A DNA stretch of 64,000 bases, from the NCBI RefSeq assembly GCF_014646155.1, contig NZ_BMMX01000015.1, positions 87,697 through 151,696 of the forward strand, given 5' to 3'. The notes under the pieces are model-generated. The model was not told where the DNA came from and made no database searches. It was given only the letters and a program-made list of their open reading frames with translations. Shown piece after piece: positions 1-6,958 of this stretch; the stretch's first letter is position 1, and the number at the start of each line of letters is the position of its first letter. The DNA is from Mangrovihabitans endophyticus. Lineage in GTDB: Bacteria; Actinomycetota; Actinomycetes; Mycobacteriales; Micromonosporaceae. The position numbers were made by a program, and so were the translations under genes.

Positions 1-1
1 G

Positions 2-1678
2 GAGCGGTTCCGCTCGCTGGTGCAGAACGCCACCGACGTGGTGACCATCACCGACCCGGGCGGCCGGATCCGTTACGTCAGCCCGGCGGTGCACCGCGTG
101 CTGGGCATCGAGCCGGAACTCATGCGCGACACGACCATCGCGCACCGCCTGCACCCGGACGACCGGGCGATGGTCGCCGAGCGGGTGGCGGCGGTCTGCG
201 CCGCGCCAGGCACGACCGAGACCTACCGCGCCCGCCTGATGCACGCCGACGGCAGCTACCGGTGGCTGGAGATCATCAGCGCGAACATGCTGGAGGTGCC
301 GAGCATCGCCGGTGTGGTGAGCAACTCGCGGGACATCACCGAGACCGTGCAGGTGCAGGAACGGCTCAGTTATGAGGCCACCCACGACGCGCTGACCGGC
401 CTGGCCAACCGGACGTTGTTCGCCGACCGGGTGAATGCGGCCATCGGCGATGCCGCGGCGGACCCGCGCGGCAGCACCGCGGCGGACCCGCGCGTCAGCG
501 TCGTGCTCGTCGACTTGGACGACTTCAAGCACGTGAACGACAACCTCGGCCACAGGGCCGGTGACGCGCTGCTGACCACGGTGGCCGAGCGGATGCGCAA
601 CAGCCTGCGGCTCGCGGACACCGTCGCCCGGCTCGGCGGTGACGAGTTCGCGATCCTGCTGGCCGAGGTGGAGCCCTCGGAGATCGACCGGGTGCTGGAC
701 CGGCTCGCCGGACGGCTGGCCGAACCGGTGGTGATCGAGGGCCATCTGCTCAGCGTCCGGGCCAGCTTCGGGGTGGCGGACGGCTGCCGCGACGCGGGCG
801 ATCTGCTGCGCCGCGCGGACATCGCGATGTATGAGGCCAAGCAGGCCGGCGGCGGAACCTTCCGCCGTTACCACGCCGGCATGACGGCACGCGGCGCCGA
901 ACGCAACGAGCTCGCAGCGGCCCTGCGCACCGCCATCGTCGAGGAGCAGTTGGTGCTGCACTACCAGCCCGTGGTCACCCTCCCGGAGGGACGGATCACC
1001 GGCGTCGAGGCGCTGGTTCGCTGGCAGCATCCCGAGCGGGGCCTGCTGGGACCGGGCGCATTCGTCGCCGCCGCCGAGCAGACCGGGGTGATCGTCGGGA
1101 TGGGCCGTTGGGTGCTGCGCACCGCGGTGCGTCAGATGGCGGCCTGGATCGCCGAGTACGGCGTCGCGGCACCGGCCACGGTCTCGGTGAACGCGTCACC
1201 CCGGCAACTGCAGGAGTCCTCGTTCGCCGACGACGTCGCCGCCGCGCTGCGCGATCACGACGTCCCGGCGCAGCGGCTGACCGTCGAGGTGACCGAGTCC
1301 ACGGCCGTCGGCGGCGGTGCCACCCAGGACAACCTGCGTGCCCTGCGGGCCATGGGAGTGCGTCTGTCGCTGGACGACTTCGGCACCGGCGCCTCTACCC
1401 TCAGCCTGCTGGCCGATCTCCAGGTCGACCAGATCAAGCTGGACCGCTCCTTCGTGCCGGTACCCGGACCGGACGCGATCGCCGCCGCGGTGGTGCAGTT
1501 GGCCGCCGCGTTCGGCATCGAAGCGGTCGCCGAGGGTGTGGAGGAAGCCCGCCAGGCCGCCCGGCTCACCGAGATGGGATACCGCCGGGCGCAGGGCTAT
1601 CACTTCGCCCGGCCGATGCCGGCCACCGAGGTGTCGGCCCGGCTGAGCGCACCGCCGGTGACCGCCGCGGTGAGTTGA
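2..1678 (+). CDS. PAS-GGDEF-EAL cyclic-di-GMP turnover protein (5' end cut by window)
   Basis: The reading frame is open from the first bases, so the start lies upstream of the window. A GTG at 20 is in frame but sits inside the PAS domain and is not the true start. Counting from that GTG: PAS domain about 1-110, GGDEF domain about 120-285 with an intact GGDEF signature at 206-210 and an RxxD product-inhibition site (RLAD, 197-200) five residues before it, and an EAL domain from about 300. The EAL residues look complete: EAL at 330-332, the Asn of VNAS, DDFGTG, the Lys of IKLD, and the Glu of AEGVE. By family knowledge the protein could both make and degrade cyclic di-GMP; which activity dominates cannot be read from sequence. 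A short duplication (AADPR twice, residues 147-158) lies in the GGDEF domain. Upstream sensor or membrane parts are unknown. Confidence 0.93.
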   Translation, partial: ERFRSLVQNATDVVTITDPGGRIRYVSPAVHRVLGIEPELMRDTTIAHRLHPDDRAMVAERVAAVCAAPGTTETYRARLMHADGSYRWLEIISANMLEVPSIAGVVSNSRDITETVQVQERLSYEATHDALTGLANRTLFADRVNAAIGDAAADPRGSTAADPRVSVVLVDLDDFKHVNDNLGHRAGDALLTTVAERMRNSLRLADTVARLGGDEFAILLAEVEPSEIDRVLDRLAGRLAEPVVIEGHLLSVRASFGVADGCRDAGDLLRRADIAMYEAKQAGGGTFRRYHAGMTARGAERNELAAALRTAIVEEQLVLHYQPVVTLPEGRITGVEALVRWQHPERGLLGPGAFVAAAEQTGVIVGMGRWVLRTAVRQMAAWIAEYGVAAPATVSVNASPRQLQESSFADDVAAALRDHDVPAQRLTVEVTESTAVGGGATQDNLRALRAMGVRLSLDDFGTGASTLSLLADLQVDQIKLDRSFVPVPGPDAIAAAVVQLAAAFGIEAVAEGVEEARQAARLTEMGYRRAQGYHFARPMPATEVSARLSAPPVTAAVS

Positions 1679-1686
1679 CCGGCGGC

Positions 1687-2349
1687 TCAGTGGCCCGCGT
1701 GCAGGGCGGCGGTCAGCGCCTCGGTCAGCCGTTCCAGGTATTCGTCGTCGATGGGGCGCCGGGCCACCGCGAGACGCCAGTAGAGCGGGCCCAGGATCAG
1801 GTCGACGGCGACGTCCGGATCGGTGCCGGCGGGCAGTTCACCCCGGGCCACCGCCTGGCCGACCAGTTGATCGCCGACCGCCTGCTGGTGCGTGTGCAAC
1901 GCGGCCTGAAGCGTTTCGGCGATCTTCGGGGTGCGGGCCGCCTCGGCCATCAGGTCCGGGATGATCTGCGAAGCGATGCGATGCTGCAACGCCTTGCTCA
2001 CGATCATCGTGAGAAGCTGGAGGTCACCGGCGAAGCTGCCGGTGTCCGGCATCGGGACGGAGCGCCCGGCCACGTCCGAAACGATCTCGAGGACCATTTC
2101 GAGCTTGTTGCTCCAGCGACGGTAGACCGCCGTCTTCCCGACGCCCGCGCGGCGGGCCACCGCCTCGATGGACAACCGGCCATATCCCACCTCGGCCAGC
2201 TCGTTCATCACCGCGTTGCGGATCGCGCGGGTGATGTCGCCGCGCAGCACGGCCGCGCCGGCCGGGGCGCGCTTGGGTGCCGGTGTCCGTTCGGGCGTCG
2301 CCAGGCTCGGTAACGGGAGCTGGTTCGAGGCCGGTTTCGGTGTGCCCAC
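1687..2349 (-). CDS. TetR/AcrR family transcriptional regulator
   Basis: 220 residues, normal for the family. A Pro/Ala/Arg-rich N-terminal arm of about 35 residues precedes the three-helix DNA-binding domain, whose recognition helix reads GVGKTAVYRRW. The rest is helical and would be the ligand-binding and dimerisation domain; the ligand cannot be inferred. It ends 8 bases after the upstream c-di-GMP gene, on the opposite strand, and diverges from the polysaccharide ABC exporter genes that start at 2512. A near-perfect 17-base palindrome just upstream of its start (2362-2378) is a plausible operator for self-control or control of the exporter. Confidence 0.9.
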   Translation of the reverse strand: MGTPKPASNQLPLPSLATPERTPAPKRAPAGAAVLRGDITRAIRNAVMNELAEVGYGRLSIEAVARRAGVGKTAVYRRWSNKLEMVLEIVSDVAGRSVPMPDTGSFAGDLQLLTMIVSKALQHRIASQIIPDLMAEAARTPKIAETLQAALHTHQQAVGDQLVGQAVARGELPAGTDPDVAVDLILGPLYWRLAVARRPIDDEYLERLTEALTAALHAGH

Positions 2350-2361
2350 CGGGGCACTATA

Positions 2362-2378
2362 CCGCTACGACGTAACGG
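2362..2378. promoter_or_regulatory. Candidate TetR operator (imperfect palindrome)
   Basis: CCGCTACG-A-CGTAACGG: two 8-base arms around a central A, with 7 of 8 positions complementary. It begins 13 bases upstream of the TetR start codon, where autoregulatory TetR operators usually lie. That this protein binds it is inference from position and symmetry. Confidence 0.45.
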
Positions 2379-2511
2379 TTGCGTTCCGCCGTGCCGCCGG
2401 ATACTCTCATTCTCACGTCGATACGATGCCGTTTCATCGGCAACGACTGATTACTGTGTTGACGCGCAAGTTGAGGGTCCCGCGGGGCCTACCAGATCGG
2501 AGCGCCACTTC

Positions 2512-3408
2512 ATGGCCCAGACGGCGGTAGCCGATACCGGCACGAAGAAGTCACTTCGGGAGCTGGCACGGCGGCACGGCTTGAGCTCGGCCGGGGCGCT
2601 GCCCAGCCTGCCCAATTACACCCGGCAGCTATGGTCCTACCGGCACTTCATCGCGGCGTATGCGAACGCCCGGGTGACCTCCGCACTGGGCAAGACCCGG
2701 CTCGGCATGGTCTGGCAAGTGCTCACCCCGCTGATCAACGCCGCCGTCTACTACGTCATCTTCGGGGTGATTCTGGGCACCCGGGGCGGCATCGACAACT
2801 TCATCGCCTACCTGTGCACCGGCGTCTTCATCTACGGGTTCACCCAGAACACCGTGCAGGCCGGCATCCAGGCGATCACCGGAAACATGGGACTGATCCG
2901 GGCGCTGCATTTCCCGCGCGCCAGCCTGCCCATCTCGGTCACCCTCGTCGAGGTGCGCAACGTGCTGGCCTCGATGGTCGTGCTGATCGCCATCGTGCTG
3001 TTCGACGGCGAGCCGATCACCGTGGAGTGGCTGCTGATCATTCCGATCCTGCTGCTCCAGGCGATGTTCAACGCGGGGCTGGCACTCGGCGCCGCCCGCC
3101 TGGGTGCCAAGATCACCGACCTGAAACAACTGGTGCCGTTCGTCATGCGGTTCTGGATGTACGGCTCGGCGGTGCTCTACCCGGTGACCCGCTTCACCGA
3201 TGCGCTGCACGGCTGGAAGCTCACCCTCGTGGAGGCGAACCCGCTGCTTGTCTTCATCGAGCTGATGCGCCATGCGCTGATGGAGGACGTGCCGTTGGCC
3301 GGCACCCCGACGCGGCTCTGGATCGAGGCAGTGGTCTGGGCGATCGTCGTCGGGGTCAGCGGTTACGTCTACTTCTGGCGCGGAGAGAAGGGGTACGGCC
3401 GTGGCTGA
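2512..3408 (+). CDS. ABC-2 type polysaccharide export permease (Wzm/TagG-like)
   Basis: 298 residues with a cytoplasmic N-terminal region of about 50 residues and roughly six membrane segments starting near residue 60 (MVWQVLTPLINAAVYYVIFG), the architecture of the ABC-2 permeases that export O-antigen or teichoic-acid-like polymers. It overlaps the ATPase gene by 8 bases, so the two are translationally coupled and should form one transporter. The polymer is unknown; the window also holds a TagF-like/CDP-alcohol transferase pair at 13.3-17.5 kb that could make such a substrate, but the link is inference. Confidence 0.93.
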   Translation: MAQTAVADTGTKKSLRELARRHGLSSAGALPSLPNYTRQLWSYRHFIAAYANARVTSALGKTRLGMVWQVLTPLINAAVYYVIFGVILGTRGGIDNFIAYLCTGVFIYGFTQNTVQAGIQAITGNMGLIRALHFPRASLPISVTLVEVRNVLASMVVLIAIVLFDGEPITVEWLLIIPILLLQAMFNAGLALGAARLGAKITDLKQLVPFVMRFWMYGSAVLYPVTRFTDALHGWKLTLVEANPLLVFIELMRHALMEDVPLAGTPTRLWIEAVVWAIVVGVSGYVYFWRGEKGYGRG

Positions 3409-4171
3409 CAGCGAAGTGCCGACGGTGATCGCGGACGACGCGCACGTGGTCTACCGGGTCTACGGCTCGAACACGTCGGCGTCGAACACCCCGCTGGCCA
3501 GCTTCAAGCGGATCATCACCGGCAAGCGCCCGTCCGCCGTCCGCGAGGTGCACGCCGTCAAGGGCGTCAGCTTCGCGGCGTACCGGGGTGAGGCGATCGG
3601 GCTGATCGGCAGCAACGGTTCCGGCAAGTCGACGCTGCTGCGTGCCATCGCCGGCCTGCTCCCGGTGGAACGGGGCGCGATCTACGCCGCCGGGCAACCG
3701 TCCCTGCTGGGCGTCAACGCGGCGCTGATGAATGACCTGTCCGGCGAGCGCAACGTGGTGCTCGGCTGCCTGGCCATGGGCATGTCCCCGGCCGAGGTGC
3801 GGGCGCAGACCGACGACATCATCAAGTTCTCCGGCATCAACGACCGCGGCGATTTCAGCTCGCTGCCGATGCGGACCTACTCCTCCGGCATGTCGGCCCG
3901 GCTGCGCTTCTCCATCGCGGCGGCCAAGAAGCACGATGTGCTGCTCATCGACGAGGCGCTGGCCACCGGCGACGCCAAGTTCCGGCGGCGCAGCGAGCAG
4001 CGGGTCCGCGACCTGCGCGCGGAAGCCGGCACGGTGTTCCTGGTCAGCCACAGCGAGCAGTCCATCCGGGACACCTGCGAGCGGTGCATCTGGCTGGAGT
4101 CCGGAACGATCCGCGGCGACGGACCGACCGAGGAGGTGCTCAAGGAGTACGAGGCCTTCATGCGTAAGTAG
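3401..4171 (+). CDS. ABC transporter ATP-binding protein, polysaccharide exporter (Wzt/TagH-like)
   Basis: 256 residues, GTG start inside the end of the permease gene. Walker A is GSNGSGKST, the signature region is YSSGMSARLRFSIA (the YSSGM form is typical of Wzt/TagH ATPases, in place of LSGGQ), Walker B is VLLIDEAL, and a switch His follows in LVSHS. The C-terminal carbohydrate-binding extension seen in long Wzt proteins is absent, so this is the short TagH-like form. It powers the permease encoded immediately upstream at the membrane. The next gene converges on it 27 bases downstream. Confidence 0.94.
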   Translation: MADSEVPTVIADDAHVVYRVYGSNTSASNTPLASFKRIITGKRPSAVREVHAVKGVSFAAYRGEAIGLIGSNGSGKSTLLRAIAGLLPVERGAIYAAGQPSLLGVNAALMNDLSGERNVVLGCLAMGMSPAEVRAQTDDIIKFSGINDRGDFSSLPMRTYSSGMSARLRFSIAAAKKHDVLLIDEALATGDAKFRRRSEQRVRDLRAEAGTVFLVSHSEQSIRDTCERCIWLESGTIRGDGPTEEVLKEYEAFMRK

Positions 4172-4197
4172 CAGGCCCCGCACTCCTGCGGGCGACC

Positions 4198-5298
4198 TCA
4201 GCGCACCGACAGATGCACATGGTTCTCGTGGTTGCTGGACGGGTCGCCGTGCGCCCCCGAGTAGGACTTCCAGCCACTGCTGGGCAGCCAGATGCGCCGG
4301 AACCAGATCACGTAGAGCACACCCAGGCGGCCGGAGTTGCTGATGAAGAAGTTCGCCAGCCGGTTCCCGTACGTCTTGCTGCTGCCGGTGGCGACGCCGC
4401 CGAACCCGTTCTTGTCCGCCGCGAAGTCGCACGCCCTGCCCTTGGGGTGTTCCCCGCTGTTCTGGTGCCGGAAGCAGGCCACATAGTGATTGAACCCGGC
4501 CTTCTTGGCTTCCTGCAGGGCATGAAGCATGCGCGGGGTGATGCACCCGCTGGTGGTGGGGTCGTTCACGGTGCACCCCTCGGCGGGTAGCGACCCGTCG
4601 GAGTTGCGCGGCGCCGCGGCCGCCTTGGCGCTGCCGCTGCTGCTGCCACCGCCGGACGAACTGCCACCACCGGAAGAACTGCTACTGGAGGAGTTGCTCC
4701 GACGACGGGCCGCCGCCTCCGCTGCCGCCGCGCGCGCGTTGGCCGCCTTGATCGCGTCCTCCGCCTGATTCTTGCGCTTAGCCATGACGGTGACCTGCTT
4801 CTGCTGGTCCTTGATCTCGCCGTCGATGGCCGTCTTGGCGCGGGCCTGCTCCTCCCGTGTGCCGATCAGCTCCTTGACCGCGGTGTCCTGCTTGACCGCG
4901 ACCTTCTCCAGCGTCTCCGCCCGGTCCAGCAGACCGCCGGAGCCGGTGCCGGTGATCAGTGCGCTGACCGCCCCGAGCCGACCGGTCTGGTATGTCCGCC
5001 GGACGATCTCGTCGAGCGCCGCCTGGCGCGGCCCGATCTCGCCGTCCAACTCCTTGAGCTTGGCGGCCAGTTCCGACTGGCGCTTCTTCGACCGTTCGAG
5101 CGCCTCCTTGGCCTCGACATATCCCTTCGAGGCGGCGGCGAGCTGCTGAATCAGCGTCTTGGAGCCGCCTTCTCCATCGTCTCCGGTGTCGCCCGGCGCG
5201 GCGGATGCCGGTGCGGCCGCGGCGACGGCGAGGCCGCTCACCATCACCATGAAAGCGAGTGCCGCCGCCCAGCGACGGCGGACAGGATGGTCGTGCAC
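4198..5298 (-). CDS. Secreted coiled-coil protein with M15-like C-terminal domain (c-di-AMP riboswitch controlled)
   Basis: 366 residues. A signal peptide (about 1-34, ending near PASAAPG) is followed by a long charged coiled coil (about 50-195), a Ser/Gly-rich linker (about 197-225) and a C-terminal domain of about 120 residues. That domain carries EHPKGRACDF and a terminal NHENHVHLS, resembling the SxHxxGxAxD and HxH zinc ligands of M15 peptidases (VanY-type) and the actinobacterial ARB-07466-like family; catalytic activity is inferred. The layout resembles peptidoglycan hydrolases with a regulatory coiled coil. The GTG start follows a purine-rich GGAAGGAAGG. A paralogue faces away from it at 5835. 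Both are preceded by matching riboswitches, so expression should respond to cyclic di-AMP. Confidence 0.85.
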   Translation of the reverse strand: MHDHPVRRRWAAALAFMVMVSGLAVAAAAPASAAPGDTGDDGEGGSKTLIQQLAAASKGYVEAKEALERSKKRQSELAAKLKELDGEIGPRQAALDEIVRRTYQTGRLGAVSALITGTGSGGLLDRAETLEKVAVKQDTAVKELIGTREEQARAKTAIDGEIKDQQKQVTVMAKRKNQAEDAIKAANARAAAAEAAARRRSNSSSSSSSGGGSSSGGGSSSGSAKAAAAPRNSDGSLPAEGCTVNDPTTSGCITPRMLHALQEAKKAGFNHYVACFRHQNSGEHPKGRACDFAADKNGFGGVATGSSKTYGNRLANFFISNSGRLGVLYVIWFRRIWLPSSGWKSYSGAHGDPSSNHENHVHLSVR

Positions 5299-5309
5299 GT
5301 GCCTTCCTT

Positions 5310-5430
5310 CCGTCGGCCGCCGACCGGGTTAGCTGACGGGTTCGGGACGGAAGCGATCCCTACCGCCGGGAAGGCGGATTCACCCCTGAGGAACCTGGGT
5401 CCCCGGCTCGCTGTGGGCGATTAGGCGGCG
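5310..5430 (-). promoter_or_regulatory. ydaO/yuaA-type cyclic-di-AMP riboswitch (copy 1)
   Basis: Read on the minus strand, the leader of the 4198-5298 gene contains the ydaO hallmarks in order: GAGCCGGGG, GGGGTGAATCCG, GGTAGGGATCG, then CCCGAACCCGTCAGCTAACC shortly before the ribosome-binding site. The segment 5317-5366 is identical over 50 bases to 5766-5815 on the plus strand. By established knowledge of this class, c-di-AMP binding in actinobacteria turns down expression of cell-wall hydrolase genes. Boundaries are approximate. Confidence 0.88.
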
Positions 5431-5699
5431 GTCTCGTGATGAGACCGTGACAGAGACTACCGAGGAATTCGGGAATCGACAGGTGTCGCACTCAATGCAA
5501 CTTCGAGAACACCATCCGTAATGTGGCCGAGGGGCAAGGAGAAGGAAACGACTCACATTGATGTGGGTTACGGGGGATATCACGGAGAGTCGCTATCCGA
5601 TAACGCCATTGCCACGCGTTCGCCGTCCTGGATGTACGCCGTTTCTCAGGTAAGCTGGCCGCCGGTCAGGCCAAGGAAGGCACGCCCCCGATGTGCCGG
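5431..5699. other. Spacer between the two divergent riboswitch leaders
   Basis: About 270 bases with no convincing gene. Short open frames exist on both strands but lack ribosome-binding sites and have atypical composition. The two divergent promoters feeding the riboswitch leaders must lie here; I could not identify clear -35/-10 pairs. Confidence 0.5.
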
Positions 5700-5820
5700 C
5701 TGACCACCGCCCAATCGCCGCGAGGCGAGCCGGGGAACCAGGTTTGTGGGGTGAATCCGCACTACGCGGTAGGGATCGCTTCCGTCCCGAACCCGTCAGC
5801 TAACCCGGTCGGCGGACAAC
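5700..5820 (+). promoter_or_regulatory. ydaO/yuaA-type cyclic-di-AMP riboswitch (copy 2)
   Basis: The leader of the gene starting at 5835 shows GCGAGCCGGGGAACC, GGGGTGAATCCG, GGTAGGGATCG and CCCGAACCCGTCAGCTAACC, the conserved elements of the ydaO class in the right order and spacing. Its 3' half (5766-5815) is identical to copy 1; the 5' half has diverged while keeping the conserved boxes. It ends about 10 bases before the GGAAGGA ribosome-binding site, so it could act on transcription or on translation initiation. Boundaries are approximate. Confidence 0.9.
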
Positions 5821-5834
5821 CGGAAGGACTATGC

Positions 5835-6890
5835 ATGACGGCACGCCCCCGCGGGTGGCTCATCTGGGCCCTGACCCCGCTGGTCGCTGCGACGATGACG
5901 ATCGCGCCGGCATCCTCGGCGAGTGCCGAGCCGGGCAGCTCGTCCAGCAGCTCGGACGACAAGTCGAAAAAGTCCGACGAGGACAAGACCGCGGACGAGG
6001 GCGACGAAGACACCCTGCTCAACGACGTACTCGAAGCGACCGGCCGGCGTTACCAAACGGCCAAGGACGCGGTCGCCAAGTCGACCAAGGCGCAGCTCGC
6101 CCTGTCGGTGCAGGTGAAAAACGCGGAAGCCCGCCGCGACGCGCTGATCCCCCAGGTCAGCGCCGTGGCCAACCAGCAATACCGCACCGGCGGCGTGTCC
6201 ACCATGAGCTTCCTGCTGGACAGCGGCAGCACCACCGCATTCCTGCACCGCGCCATCTCGCTGGAGGAGATCAACTCCCTCAACGACGGGAAGCTGCGGC
6301 AGCTCAACGCGGCGATCGACGAGGTGCAGGCCAGCAAGGCCCGCTTGGACGCCGAGGTCAAGGCGCAGAAGCAGAACTACTCGGCGATGGCCAAGCAGAA
6401 GGAAGAGGCCGACAAGGCCTTCGCGTTGGTCGGCGGCAAGACGGTCACCAAGGGATTCGTGTTGGCCAAGTCACCGGTGGCCGACCCCGCCCCACGCAAT
6501 TCCAGCGGCGGTTTCTCCCCGGAAGCGTGCACCCAGGACGATCCCACCACCAGCGGCTGCGTCACTAAGCGCACACTGCACATGTACAAAGAGGTACGCA
6601 AGGCGGGTTTCAATCGCTTCGCCGGCTGCCACCGCAACGGCGGTCCGTTCGAGCATCCGAAGGGCCGCGCCTGCGACTGGTCGCTGCAGAAGAGCGGTTT
6701 CGCGCCGTTCCACAACGACGACACCTTCCAGTACGGCAACAACCTGATGGCGTTCGCGGTGCGCAATGCGGACCGGCTCGGCATCCTTTACGTCATCTGG
6801 AACCGGATGATCTGGTTCCCGGCCAGCGGCTGGAAGACTTACCACGGCGTCAGCGCGCACATCGACCACGTGCACATCTCGATGCTCTGA
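5835..6890 (+). CDS. Secreted coiled-coil protein with M15-like C-terminal domain, paralogue of 4198-5298
   Basis: 351 residues from the ATG at 5835, chosen because GGAAGGA lies 7 bases upstream and a signal peptide follows at once (hydrophobic core WALTPLVAATMTI, cleavage near SASA-EP). A Ser/Asp/Lys-rich acidic stretch, a coiled coil (about 75-200) and a C-terminal domain of about 115 residues follow. That domain matches the paralogue: DPTTSGC near its start, EHPKGRACDW, LGILYVIWNRMIW and a closing IDHVHISML. The conserved His, Asp and HxH suggest an M15-like zinc peptidase fold acting on the cell wall; activity is inferred. It lacks the Ser/Gly linker of the paralogue. A 50-base perfect palindrome lies 10 bases past the stop. 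Confidence 0.86.
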   Translation: MTARPRGWLIWALTPLVAATMTIAPASSASAEPGSSSSSSDDKSKKSDEDKTADEGDEDTLLNDVLEATGRRYQTAKDAVAKSTKAQLALSVQVKNAEARRDALIPQVSAVANQQYRTGGVSTMSFLLDSGSTTAFLHRAISLEEINSLNDGKLRQLNAAIDEVQASKARLDAEVKAQKQNYSAMAKQKEEADKAFALVGGKTVTKGFVLAKSPVADPAPRNSSGGFSPEACTQDDPTTSGCVTKRTLHMYKEVRKAGFNRFAGCHRNGGPFEHPKGRACDWSLQKSGFAPFHNDDTFQYGNNLMAFAVRNADRLGILYVIWNRMIWFPASGWKTYHGVSAHIDHVHISML

Positions 6891-6900
6891 TCACTCGCTC

Positions 6901-6950
6901 GACGTGACGAGGCCCCGCCCGGGTCGACCCGGGCGGGGCCTCGTCACGTC
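6901..6950. terminator. Perfect 50-base palindrome, likely bidirectional terminator
   Basis: Two 25-base arms are exactly complementary with no spacer (centre GTCGAC at 6923-6928). It sits between the convergent ends of the gene ending at 6890 and the GH65 gene ending at 6959. There is no T-tract, which is common for actinobacterial terminators. Confidence 0.75.
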
Positions 6951-6958
6951 ACACGGTC

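Noticed and set aside
5380..5703. Small open frames on both strands between the two riboswitch leaders
   Set aside because: They overlap riboswitch sequence or lack ribosome-binding sites and family resemblance.
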